Below are positions 20,050-27,375 of a DNA stretch of 64,000 bases, one piece after another; within the stretch, counting starts at the first letter, position 1; each line of letters starts with the position of its first letter. Location: assembly GCF_024198175.1 (NCBI RefSeq), contig NZ_JAJVKV010000018.1:104630-168629 (forward strand), given 5' to 3'. The DNA is from Pyxidicoccus xibeiensis. Its GTDB lineage: Bacteria > Myxococcota > Myxococcia > Myxococcales > Myxococcaceae. The translations under genes were made by a program, and so were the position numbers. The notes under the pieces are model-generated. The model did not search any database. It was not told the DNA's origin and saw only the letters and a list, made by a program, of their open reading frames with translations.

Positions 20050-20097
20050 TCAGGCCACCGAAGCGGAGGTGGACGCCTTGGACTTGCTGTCGATCAA
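20050..20097 (-). CDS. 15-codon ORF with full-length Shine-Dalgarno (possible leader or small peptide)
   Basis: TTG start, encoding MIDSKSKASTSASVA then TGA. The ribosome site is exceptional: AAAGGAGGTGAT (20101-20112) is complementary to the whole 16S anti-Shine-Dalgarno and sits 3-7 bp from the TTG. A 12-bp-stem terminator with TTTTT follows 37 bp after the stop, so a short dedicated transcript of ~150 nt is likely. The peptide is Ser/Ala/Lys-rich with no recognisable motif. It lies 98 bp after the ABC exporter gene on the same strand. It could be a secreted or regulatory peptide, or a translated leader for downstream genes. Confidence 0.5.
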   Translation of the reverse strand: MIDSKSKASTSASVA

Positions 20098-20194
20098 GGC
20101 ATCACCTCCTTTCGAGGAGCCGGATTTAATCAGGGTCCGAAATACGCGCCATACTCCTTGAACCCATTACCGCGCCTGGAGGGAGGGCAGACGT

Positions 20195-21964
20195 TCAGGC
20201 GGCAACGAACTGGCGCTCCACCAGCCGGCGGTAGAGGCCTTCCTGGCCCATGAGGGCCGCGTGGGTGCCGCTCTGGATGACGAGGCCGCCCTCCAGCACG
20301 AGGACGCGGTCCGCGCTGGCCACGGTGGACAGGCGGTGGGCGATGATGAGCGTGGTGCGGCCCTTCATCAGCCGCTCCAGCGCGTCCTTCACCAGGTGCT
20401 CGCTCTCCGCGTCCAGGGCGCTGGTGGCCTCGTCGAGGATGAGCAGGCGCGGGTCCTTCAGCACGGCGCGGGCAATGGCCACGCGCTGCTTCTGGCCACC
20501 GGAGAGCTGCACGCCGCGCTCGCCCACCGGGGTGCCGTAGCCCTCCGGGAAGCGCTGGATGTAGGCGTGCGCGTTGGCCGCGCGGGCGGCGTCCTCCACC
20601 TGGGCGTCGGTGGCGTCGGGCCGGCCGTAGCGGATGTTGTCGGCGATGGAGCAGGAGAACAGCTGCGGCTCCTGCGCCACCATGCCGATGTTGCGGCGCA
20701 GCCACTCGGGCTCCAGCGAGGTGAGCGGGTGGCCGTCCAGCAGCACCGCGCCGCCCTGCGGGTCATAGAAGCGCGACAGCAGCGAGGCCAGCGTGGACTT
20801 GCCCGCGCCCGAGGGGCCCACCACCGCGACGACTTCACCGGGCCGCATCTCCAGATTGAGCCCCTGCAGCACGGGCACGTCCGGACGCGTGGGGTAGGCG
20901 AACTGCACGTCGCGGAACTCCACGTGGCCGCGCACCTCGGCGAGCCGCTCACCGCCGGAGGGGATGGCGGGCTTGCGGTCCAGCAGCTCGAAGACGCGCT
21001 CGGCGGCGCCGGTGGCGCGCATGAAGTCGCCCCACAGCTCCGCCAGCGCGCTGAACGAGAAGGCCACCAGCATGGTGTAGATGAGGAACGAGGTGAGGGC
21101 GCCCACCGTGAGGTCGCCGGCCACCACCAGCCGGCCGCCGTACCAGAGCACCGCGGCGATGGAGCCGTAGCCGGCGATGGAGGCCGCGCCCATGAAGATG
21201 GAGGACTGGCGCGAGCGCTCGCGGGCGAGCTCGAAGGAGCGGTCCACCGCGGCGCCATAGCGGTCGACTTCATGGCGCTCGGCGGCGAAGGAGCGCACGG
21301 TGCGGATGCCGGACAGGTCCTCCTCGGCCACCTCGCTGCTGGCGGCCAGCGCGTCCTGCACCTGCTTGGAGATGACGCGCACCCGGCGGCCGTAGAACAC
21401 CGCGCCCACCGCCACCGCGGGGATGATGGCGAGCATGACGCCGGTGAGTCGGGCGGACGTGTAGAAGAGCAGCGCGATGCCGCCCAGCGCCGTCACCGTG
21501 TAGCGCAGGCCCATGGAGATGTTGGTGGTGACGGTGTTCTGCAGGACGGTGGTGTCCGAGGCGAGCCGGCTGGTGAGCTCGCCGGTGCGGCGCGCATCGA
21601 AGAAGGCCACCTCCTGCGACAGCAGCGCGCGGAACAGGTCCTTGCGAAGCCGCGCCACCACGCGCTCGCCGGAGGTGTTGAAGAGGTAGGCGCGCAGGGC
21701 CATGGCCACGCCCTGCACCACGAAGACGGCGACCATCCCCAGGGCGAGCGCGTCGAGCCGGTCCTGGCTGCGGGAGCCGAGCGCCTCGTCCACCAGGCTG
21801 CCGATGGCCTTGGGGTAGGCCAGCGAGGCCGCGCTGCTCACCAGCAGGAAGAGGGTGCCCCAGGTGAGGAAGACCAGCTCAGGCCGGGCGAGGGACAGCA
21901 GGCGGCGCAGCGTGACGCCGGAGGGACGTGTGGGGGGCGGGGACTTTTTCTCGGAGGAAGACAC
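20195..21964 (-). CDS. MsbA/BmrA-like ABC exporter (fused permease and ATPase)
   Basis: A 589-aa half-transporter expected to work as a homodimer exporting lipids, drugs or peptides. The N-terminal six-helix ABC exporter domain spans ~20-320. The ATPase (~345-580) has Walker A GPSGAGKST, the Q-loop in VAQEPQLFS, the signature LSGGQKQR, Walker B LLILDEATSALD and the switch His in IIAHRLST. The sequence resembles MsbA and eukaryotic TAP/MDR-type subunits, so the substrate is uncertain; the nearby Kdo/LPS genes would fit lipid A flipping but do not prove it. The ATG is followed by a Ser/Lys/Pro-rich cytoplasmic tail. Confidence 0.94.
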   Translation of the reverse strand: MSSSEKKSPPPTRPSGVTLRRLLSLARPELVFLTWGTLFLLVSSAASLAYPKAIGSLVDEALGSRSQDRLDALALGMVAVFVVQGVAMALRAYLFNTSGERVVARLRKDLFRALLSQEVAFFDARRTGELTSRLASDTTVLQNTVTTNISMGLRYTVTALGGIALLFYTSARLTGVMLAIIPAVAVGAVFYGRRVRVISKQVQDALAASSEVAEEDLSGIRTVRSFAAERHEVDRYGAAVDRSFELARERSRQSSIFMGAASIAGYGSIAAVLWYGGRLVVAGDLTVGALTSFLIYTMLVAFSFSALAELWGDFMRATGAAERVFELLDRKPAIPSGGERLAEVRGHVEFRDVQFAYPTRPDVPVLQGLNLEMRPGEVVAVVGPSGAGKSTLASLLSRFYDPQGGAVLLDGHPLTSLEPEWLRRNIGMVAQEPQLFSCSIADNIRYGRPDATDAQVEDAARAANAHAYIQRFPEGYGTPVGERGVQLSGGQKQRVAIARAVLKDPRLLILDEATSALDAESEHLVKDALERLMKGRTTLIIAHRLSTVASADRVLVLEGGLVIQSGTHAALMGQEGLYRRLVERQFVAA

Positions 21965-22070
21965 CGGCGGAGCCTAACGCTTACCCTCCACGCGCGCACC
22001 GTCGGAGGCCTGCCAGTCTCCCCGGAGGGTGCCCATCCTTCACGCGCGGTCGCTCTGATGGAGGTTTGCC

Positions 22071-22919
22071 GTGGAAAAGCGAAGCTTTGGCGGAACCGGA
22101 GTGGCGGTACCCGTCCTGGGACAGGGGACGTGGCAGATGGAGGACGACGACCGGGCAAGCGCCATCCGCGCCCTGCGCGCCGGGCTGGACCTGGGCCTGA
22201 CGCACGTGGACACCGCGGAGCTGTACGGGCGCGGCAAGGTGGAGGAGCACATCGTCTCCGAGGCCATCGCCGGCCGGCGGGACGAGGTCTTCCTCGTGTC
22301 CAAGGTGATGCCGTCCAACGCCACCTACGCGGGCACGCTGGCCGCGTGTGAGCGCAGCCTCAAGGGCCTGCGCACGGACCGGCTGGACTGCTACCTGCTG
22401 CACTGGCCAGGGCCGCACCCGCTGGAGGAGACGGTCCGCGCCTTCGAGAAGCTGGTGAAGGACGGGAAGATTCGCTCGTGGGGCGTGAGCAACTTCGACG
22501 TGGACGACCTGGAAGAAGCGCTCGCGCTGGCGGGGCCGGGGCGCATCGCGTGCAACCAGGTGCTGTACCACCTGGAGGAGCGCTCGATTGAGCACGGCGT
22601 GATTCCGTGGTGCGAGAAGCACGGCGTGGCGGTGGTGGGCTACAGCCCCTTCGGCAACGGGAGCTTCCCCGAGCCGGACAGCCCGGGCGGCAAGGTGCTG
22701 GGGGCCATTGCCCGCGCGCACAAGGCCACGCCGTACCAGGTGGCGCTCCAGTTCCTCGTGCGCCGGCCGTCGCTGTTCGCCATTCCCAAGGCCAGCCGCG
22801 AGGCCCACGTCCGCGACAACGCCGCCGCCGCGTCGGTGAAGCTCTCCGCCGACGAGCTGGCCCGGCTCGACGCGGCCTTCCCCCTGGGCGACGAGCCCGA
22901 GGGGCTGCCCGTCATCTGA
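22071..22919 (+). CDS. Aldo/keto reductase
   Basis: A 282-aa NADPH-dependent oxidoreductase of the AKR family. The catalytic tetrad can be traced: Asp in HVDTAELYG, Tyr in the same segment, Lys in LVSKVMP, and His in CYLLHWPGP. The cofactor-binding segment is AIPKASREAHVRDN near the C-terminus. The start is GTG (MEKRSFGGTGVAVPVLGQGTW) with GGAGG 8 bp upstream. It ends in an 8-bp overlap with the convergent PVEPPK-repeat gene. The physiological substrate is unknown. Confidence 0.93.
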   Translation: MEKRSFGGTGVAVPVLGQGTWQMEDDDRASAIRALRAGLDLGLTHVDTAELYGRGKVEEHIVSEAIAGRRDEVFLVSKVMPSNATYAGTLAACERSLKGLRTDRLDCYLLHWPGPHPLEETVRAFEKLVKDGKIRSWGVSNFDVDDLEEALALAGPGRIACNQVLYHLEERSIEHGVIPWCEKHGVAVVGYSPFGNGSFPEPDSPGGKVLGAIARAHKATPYQVALQFLVRRPSLFAIPKASREAHVRDNAAAASVKLSADELARLDAAFPLGDEPEGLPVI

Positions 22920-23850
22920 TTCCGGCGGCGAAGGCCTTCTTGAAGGCGGACACGGTGGGCTCCCCGGAGCCGGGAGCCACCGACACCGTGCCTGTCTCGC
23001 CCTCCACGGCGACGCGCGTGTCGCGGCCCTGCACGAAGCGCACGGTGAGGATGCGGCGGAGCACCTCGCGTCCCCGCTCCTGCACCAGCGCGCGCAGCGC
23101 ATGGCCCGCCACGTTCATCGCCGTCTCGAGGGCGCGGCGGCCCGGCTCGTCGTCCAGCCCCACCCAGTCCACCTCGAAGCGCAGCGGACGGCCGCCCAGC
23201 GACGCCTCGCCCGGCCAGAACTGCTCCATGAGGGCGTGCGGCAGCTTCTCCATCAGCGACATCAGGTCCTGCCGCGTGGGGTTGGGGCGCACGAGCTGCG
23301 CCAGCTCCAGCAGCTTGTCCGCGTTGCCCACCGACACCGCCACCACCGTGGTCAGGTCCACGTAGGCCACCGAGGCAGAGCGCAGCAGGCCTTCCTTGCC
23401 GAGCGCCAGCAGCACCGACTCGCGCGGCACGTAGTCCACCACCTCGCCCGTCATGGTGTGGCCGTGCGCCAGGTGCAGCGTGACGGTGAGGGAGGGCACC
23501 TCCTCACCCGTGCGCGCCCGTGCCGCCAGCGTGCCGAGCTGCTCCAGCACCCGCTCCACCTTGCGAGACAACAGCCGTTGCACGCCCTCCATGTCCTCGT
23601 CCTCCTCGAGCTGCTGCTTGCGAGTCTCCTGCTTCCGTTCCAGCTTCGGCTTCGGTGGCTCTACCGGCTTGGGCGGCTCCACCGGCTTGGGTGGCTCTAC
23701 CGGCTTGGGCGGCTCCACCGGCTTGGGTGGCTCCACCGGCTGGGGTGGCGCCTCCGCCGTCGCACCGGGAGTTTCCGGGGCAGGGGAGGTGGGCTCCTCC
23801 TTCGGCGCCTTGTTCTTGCCCCCTCCGAACAGGTCACTCCAGAAGCCCAT
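22912..23850 (-). CDS. Hypothetical protein with PVEPPK repeats
   Basis: A 312-aa cytoplasmic protein of unknown function. It opens with MGFWSDLFGGGKNK, then a Pro/Glu/Lys-rich segment with five tandem PVEPPK units (about residues 36-68), a short charged coil (KLERKQETRKQQLEEDED), and a folded C-terminal region (~85-310) without a family I recognise. The C-terminal region has several hydrophobic strands (VTLHLAHGHTMTGEVVDYVPRESVLL). The repeats resemble the stiff linker of TonB, but there is no N-terminal membrane helix. It is 2 bp downstream of kdsB and probably co-transcribed with it. Confidence 0.8.
   Translation of the reverse strand: MGFWSDLFGGGKNKAPKEEPTSPAPETPGATAEAPPQPVEPPKPVEPPKPVEPPKPVEPPKPVEPPKPKLERKQETRKQQLEEDEDMEGVQRLLSRKVERVLEQLGTLAARARTGEEVPSLTVTLHLAHGHTMTGEVVDYVPRESVLLALGKEGLLRSASVAYVDLTTVVAVSVGNADKLLELAQLVRPNPTRQDLMSLMEKLPHALMEQFWPGEASLGGRPLRFEVDWVGLDDEPGRRALETAMNVAGHALRALVQERGREVLRRILTVRFVQGRDTRVAVEGETGTVSVAPGSGEPTVSAFKKAFAAGIR
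23654..23743. repeat. 18-bp tandem repeat, about five units (PVEPPK coding)
   Basis: Five consecutive 18-bp units of the form GGYGGCTCYACCGGCTTG lie inside the repeat protein gene. Synonymous changes alternate between units (GGTGGCTCTACC / GGCGGCTCCACC), giving a 36-bp higher-order period. This suggests expansion in pairs of units, and copy number may vary between strains. Confidence 0.9.
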
Positions 23851-23852
23851 GG

Positions 23853-24602
23853 CTACGCTCTCCGCTCTCGCATGATGGCCTCCACCTTCGCCACGTCCCC
23901 GGGGACGTCCACCGCCACCGTGCGCCAGGATACCCGCGCGCAGCGGATGGGGATGCCGTACTCGAGCGCGCGGAGTTGCTCCAGCTTCTCCGCCTCCTCC
24001 AGCGGGGTGGACGCCAGGCCCGCCAGCGTCAGCAGCACGTCCCGCCGGTAGCCATAGAGGCCGATGTGGCCCCAGCGCCGCACCGGGGTCCCCGGCTCGC
24101 GTACGAAGGGCACCAGGCTGCGGCTGAAGTAGAGCGCGTTCCCGTCGAGCGAGAGCACCGCCTTCACCACGTTGGAGCTGCCCGCCTCGTCCTCCTCCAG
24201 GGGGCGCACCAGCGTGCCCATGCGCACCGAGGTGTCCTCGAAGAGTCCCGCCAGCACCTTCAGCGCGGCAGGGTCCACCAGCGGCTCGTCACCCTGCACG
24301 TTCACCCAGACGTCCACATCCGGACGCACGCGCGCCACCTCCGCCACCCGGTCCGTGCCCGTGGCGCAGTCGGGGCTCGTCATGATGGCCCGGCCGCCGA
24401 AGCCCTCCACCGTGGAGAAGATGCGCGCGTCGTCGGTGGCCACCCACACCTCGTCGAAGGTCCTCGCCTCCTGGCAGCGATTCCACACGTGCTCAATCAT
24501 CGGCCGGCCGGCGATGAGGGCGAGCGGCTTGCCAGGGAAGCGGGTGCTGGCGTGGCGGGCAGGGATGACGGCGACTGTCTTCGGGGCGGAGGACGAGGAC
24601 AT
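23853..24602 (-). CDS. kdsB: 3-deoxy-manno-octulosonate cytidylyltransferase (CMP-Kdo synthetase)
   Basis: It activates Kdo with CTP to CMP-Kdo for LPS inner-core assembly. The 249-aa product has the nucleotidyltransferase start VAVIPARHASTRFPGKPLALIAGRPMIEHVW (residues 9-39), ATDDARI, the TSPDCATGTDRVAEV motif and WVNVQGDEPLVDP. Length is normal (~250). It lies 6 kb from kdsA-kdsC and pyrG, so the Kdo pathway is clustered but not in one operon. It is divergent from the UDP-GlcNAc 2-epimerase gene. Confidence 0.96.
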   Translation of the reverse strand: MSSSSAPKTVAVIPARHASTRFPGKPLALIAGRPMIEHVWNRCQEARTFDEVWVATDDARIFSTVEGFGGRAIMTSPDCATGTDRVAEVARVRPDVDVWVNVQGDEPLVDPAALKVLAGLFEDTSVRMGTLVRPLEEDEAGSSNVVKAVLSLDGNALYFSRSLVPFVREPGTPVRRWGHIGLYGYRRDVLLTLAGLASTPLEEAEKLEQLRALEYGIPIRCARVSWRTVAVDVPGDVAKVEAIMRERRA

Positions 24603-24668
24603 GACACATCCCGTCTATCAGATTCAGGACGGAACGCCGCTACCGGCAGCCGCGCCCACCTGAGACCA

Positions 24669-24694
24669 CTAGGCAGTGGACGCGCAGTGCCTAG
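24669..24694. promoter_or_regulatory. Inverted repeat upstream of wecB
   Basis: CTAGGCA (24669-24675) and TGCCTAG (24688-24694) form a perfect 7-bp inverted repeat, 12 bp apart and 13 bp before the wecB start, in the gap divergent from kdsB. CTAG is rare in high-GC genomes, so two CTAG sites in symmetry are notable. It may be an operator; the function is unknown. Confidence 0.4.
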
Positions 24695-24707
24695 GTTCGC
24701 TGGCGAA

Positions 24708-25838
24708 ATGAAGAAGGTCATCCATATCGTCGGCGCGCGTCCGAACTTCATGAAGGTCGCGCCCATCTACCGGGCCATCGCCGCGCGCACCCCGCTCCAG
24801 CAAATCCTCGTCCACACGGGCCAGCACTACGACGCCAAGATGAGCGACGTGTTCTTCGCTGACCTCGGCCTGCCCGCGCCCGACGTCCACCTGGGCATCG
24901 GCTCGGGCAGCCATGCGCAGCAGACCGCGCGCATGATGGTGGACCTGGAGAAGGTCTTCCTGGAGCACCAGCCGGACCTGGTGTCCGTGGTGGGTGACGT
25001 CAACAGCACCGTCGCCGCCGCGATGGTGACGTCGAAGCTGGTGATTCCGCTGGCCCACGTGGAGGCGGGCCTGCGCAGCTTCGTGCGGCACATGCCGGAG
25101 GAGGTCAACCGCGTCGTCACCGACCGGCTGGCCGACCTGCTGCTGACGCCCTCGCGCGACGCGGACGCCAACCTCCTCAAGGAGGGCATCGACCCGGCCC
25201 GCATCCACCTCGTGGGCAACGTGATGATCGACTCGCTCCTGGTGGCCAAGGAGAAGGCCGACAAGCTGACCACCCTGAAGGACCTGGGCATCACCCCGCG
25301 CGGCTACGCGGTATGCACGCTCCACCGGGCCTCCAACGTGGATGACCCACGGCTGCTGGGCGGGCTGCTGTCCGCCATTGCCCACGTGTCCACGCGGCTG
25401 CCCGTCATCTTCCCGGTGCACCCGCGCACGCGGAAGATGATTGCCGAGCAGGGCCTGGGCCACTGGTTCGAGAGTCACCCGAACCTGCGTCCCGTGGACC
25501 CCATGGGCTACCTGGACTTCGTCGCGCTCACCGCACAGGCGCGGCTCATGCTCACCGACTCGGGCGGCCTCCAGGAGGAGACCACCGCGCTGGGCATCCA
25601 GTGCCTCACCCTGCGTGAGGAGACCGAGCGCCCCATCACCGTCGAGGAGGGCACCAACGAGGTGGTGGGCACCGACCCCGACACCATCCGCCAGGCCGCG
25701 GACCGCGTGCTCGACGGGCAGGGCAAGAAGGGCCGCATCCCGGCGTACTGGGACGGCCGCAGCGGCGAGCGCATCGCCGACCTGTTCTCGCGCTTCCTGG
25801 GCGTGGAGAACGCGCCGCTGCGCGCCGCGTCCGCCTGA
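24708..25838 (+). CDS. wecB: UDP-N-acetylglucosamine 2-epimerase (non-hydrolysing)
   Basis: It interconverts UDP-GlcNAc and UDP-ManNAc, supplying ManNAc-type sugars for surface polysaccharides. The 376-aa GT-B-fold product has VIHIVGARPNFMKVAP, HTGQHYD, GDVNSTVAAA, HVEAGLRS, EEVNRVVTDRLAD, FPVHPRT and TDSGGLQEE. I took the ATG at 24708 (MKKVIHIVGARP), which is the family start; a longer frame runs back through the antisense of kdsB. No WecC dehydrogenase is next to it, so the end sugar is open. Confidence 0.95.
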   Translation: MKKVIHIVGARPNFMKVAPIYRAIAARTPLQQILVHTGQHYDAKMSDVFFADLGLPAPDVHLGIGSGSHAQQTARMMVDLEKVFLEHQPDLVSVVGDVNSTVAAAMVTSKLVIPLAHVEAGLRSFVRHMPEEVNRVVTDRLADLLLTPSRDADANLLKEGIDPARIHLVGNVMIDSLLVAKEKADKLTTLKDLGITPRGYAVCTLHRASNVDDPRLLGGLLSAIAHVSTRLPVIFPVHPRTRKMIAEQGLGHWFESHPNLRPVDPMGYLDFVALTAQARLMLTDSGGLQEETTALGIQCLTLREETERPITVEEGTNEVVGTDPDTIRQAADRVLDGQGKKGRIPAYWDGRSGERIADLFSRFLGVENAPLRAASA

Positions 25839-25844
25839 GCCACG

Positions 25845-25864
25845 GCACCGGGTGGCTCCGGTGC
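25845..25864 (+). terminator. Stem-loop after wecB
   Basis: GCACCGG (25845-25851) and CCGGTGC (25858-25864) form a perfect 7-bp stem with a GTGGCT loop, 6 bp after the stop codon. No T run follows. Confidence 0.45.
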
Positions 25865-25982
25865 GTCACGGGCGTCTTCCCACTCGGAGGAGGGGGAGGG
25901 CGCCCGGCTGCTTTTCCGGGGGCCGGGCCTCCGTGCGGACTGTGCGGTGGGGCCGGGCGTGTTAGAGCGCGCGGAAGAGCCC

Positions 25983-26987
25983 ATGCACCGCGAGCAGGAC
26001 ATCCCGGCGGACCCGACCGCCTCCGCGCCGGACGAGGCCCCCGAGGGCTACGTCGACATCCCCTTCGTCGTGGAGCCCAACTACGCGGGGTGGCGGCTGG
26101 ACAGGTACCTGGGCCAGAAGCTGCGCCGCATGTCCCGCGAGCGCCTGCAGGGCGTCATCCTCCGCGGCGTCATCTGCGAGGAGCGGCGCCTCAAGCCCTC
26201 CACGCCCGTCTATCCCGGCCTGGCGTTCCGCCTGCGCCGCCGGGGCAGCGAGGAGCCCCAGACTCCCACCGAGCTGCCCGTGGTGTTCCAGGACGCGTGG
26301 CTGCTGGTGCTCGACAAGCCGGCGGGCCTGCCCATCCACCCCACCGCGCGCTACCACAAGGGCACCCTCGTCACGCTCCTGCGAGAGCGCTTCGGAGAGT
26401 GCTTCGCGGAGCCCGCGCACCGCCTGGACCGCGAGACGAGCGGGCTGGTCGTCTGTGGCCGCACCACCGAGTCCTGCCGCGTGCTGGGGCGCCTCTTCGT
26501 GTCGCGCGACGTGCACAAGGAGTACCTCGCCATCTGCGAGGGCCACCCGCCCGAGGACACCTTCGTCGTGGACGCGCCCATCGCCGAGGGCACCGAGCTC
26601 ATCCGCATCGCCGTCCGCATCGACCCGGTGGAGGGCAAGGAGAGCCGCACCCGCTTCCAGGTGCTCCAGCGCTTCTCCCGCGACGGCGAGCCCTTCGCGC
26701 TGCTGCGCTGCTACCCGGAGACGGGACGGCAGCACCAGATTCGCATCCACCTGCGCGAGGCGGGCTTCCCGCTGGTGGGCGACAAGATGTACGGGCCGGA
26801 CCCCGGCTACTTCGACCGCTTCAGCAAACACTGCCTGGAGCCCGAGGCCTGGCCCCGGCTGCGCCTGCCCCGGCACGCGCTGCACGCCGCGCGCATCGTC
26901 TTCCCGCACCCGGGCACCCGCCAGCAGGTCGCCTTCGAGGCACCACTGCCAGCGGACCTCACGGACTTCATCGAGGGCCGGGCGTAG
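25983..26987 (+). CDS. RluA-family 23S/tRNA pseudouridine synthase
   Basis: It isomerises uridine to pseudouridine in structured RNA. The 334-aa product has an N-terminal S4-like RNA-binding domain (~25-85: AGWRLDRYLGQKLRRMSRERLQGVI) and the catalytic domain. The catalytic Asp is in AHRLDRETSGLVV, with the KPAGLPIHPT and ETGRQHQIRIHLREAGFPLVGDKMYG motifs. I chose the ATG at 25983 (MHREQDIP); upstream codons from 25947 are not conserved-looking. The exact target nucleotide cannot be assigned. Confidence 0.92.
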   Translation: MHREQDIPADPTASAPDEAPEGYVDIPFVVEPNYAGWRLDRYLGQKLRRMSRERLQGVILRGVICEERRLKPSTPVYPGLAFRLRRRGSEEPQTPTELPVVFQDAWLLVLDKPAGLPIHPTARYHKGTLVTLLRERFGECFAEPAHRLDRETSGLVVCGRTTESCRVLGRLFVSRDVHKEYLAICEGHPPEDTFVVDAPIAEGTELIRIAVRIDPVEGKESRTRFQVLQRFSRDGEPFALLRCYPETGRQHQIRIHLREAGFPLVGDKMYGPDPGYFDRFSKHCLEPEAWPRLRLPRHALHAARIVFPHPGTRQQVAFEAPLPADLTDFIEGRA

Positions 26988-27066
26988 GGCCGCGCAACTT
27001 CCGGAGGGCACCCGGGTTCATGGGGGAAACGCGCTTCACGCGCCCCACACCCACCCGGAGCCCACC

Positions 27067-27303
27067 ATGCGCCGCACCCTCGTCGCCGTCACCGCCGCCT
27101 TCTTCCTGGGCGGCTTCGCCAACCACGCGTATGCCGACCGCCAGCCGCGCATGCGCGACGCCATGGTCCACCTGGAGAAGGCGCTCGCGGCGCTCAAGGC
27201 CGCCAATGCCGACAAGGGGGGCCACCGCGTGAAGGCCATCGGCCTCACCGAGCAGGCCATCGGCGAGGTCCGCGAGGGCATCAAGTTCGACAACCGGCAC
27301 TAG
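27067..27303 (+). CDS. Small exported helical protein
   Basis: A 78-aa protein with a signal peptide (MRRTLVAVTAAFFLGGFANHAYA, likely cut after AYA). A mature ~55-residue amphipathic segment follows (MRDAMVHLEKALAALKAANADKGGHRVKAIGLTEQAIGEVREGI) that should form two helices. Similar small signal-peptide proteins with KGGHR repeats occur in several bacteria as uncharacterised secreted proteins. It has a GGAG ribosome site. It lies between the pseudouridine synthase and a stem-loop. Confidence 0.8.
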   Translation: MRRTLVAVTAAFFLGGFANHAYADRQPRMRDAMVHLEKALAALKAANADKGGHRVKAIGLTEQAIGEVREGIKFDNRH

Positions 27304-27310
27304 AAACGCC

Positions 27311-27343
27311 AAGGCCCCCGACCCGGTGAAGGGCAGGGGGCCT
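27311..27343. terminator. Stem-loop between small exported protein gene and purF
   Basis: AGGCCCCC (27312-27319) and GGGGGCCT (27336-27343) form a perfect 8-bp stem, with ACCC/GGG extra pairing in the 16-nt loop. It lies just after the stop codon, between convergent genes. There is no T run. Confidence 0.6.
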
Positions 27344-27375
27344 GGCGGGGCCTCGCGGCGCCGGAGCGCGCCGGC

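Noticed and set aside
20098..20115. Match to the 3' end of 16S rRNA (ATCACCTCCTTTC on plus strand)
   Set aside because: Only ~13 bases match and nothing upstream is rRNA-like. It is a Shine-Dalgarno seen on the opposite strand.
22912..22919. 8-bp overlap of the convergent aldo/keto reductase and PVEPPK-protein genes as a frameshift sign
   Set aside because: Both ends are natural stop codons and both products look full length; short convergent overlaps are ordinary.
23654..23743. Short direct repeats that could look like a CRISPR array
   Set aside because: Units are contiguous 18-bp coding repeats with no spacers.
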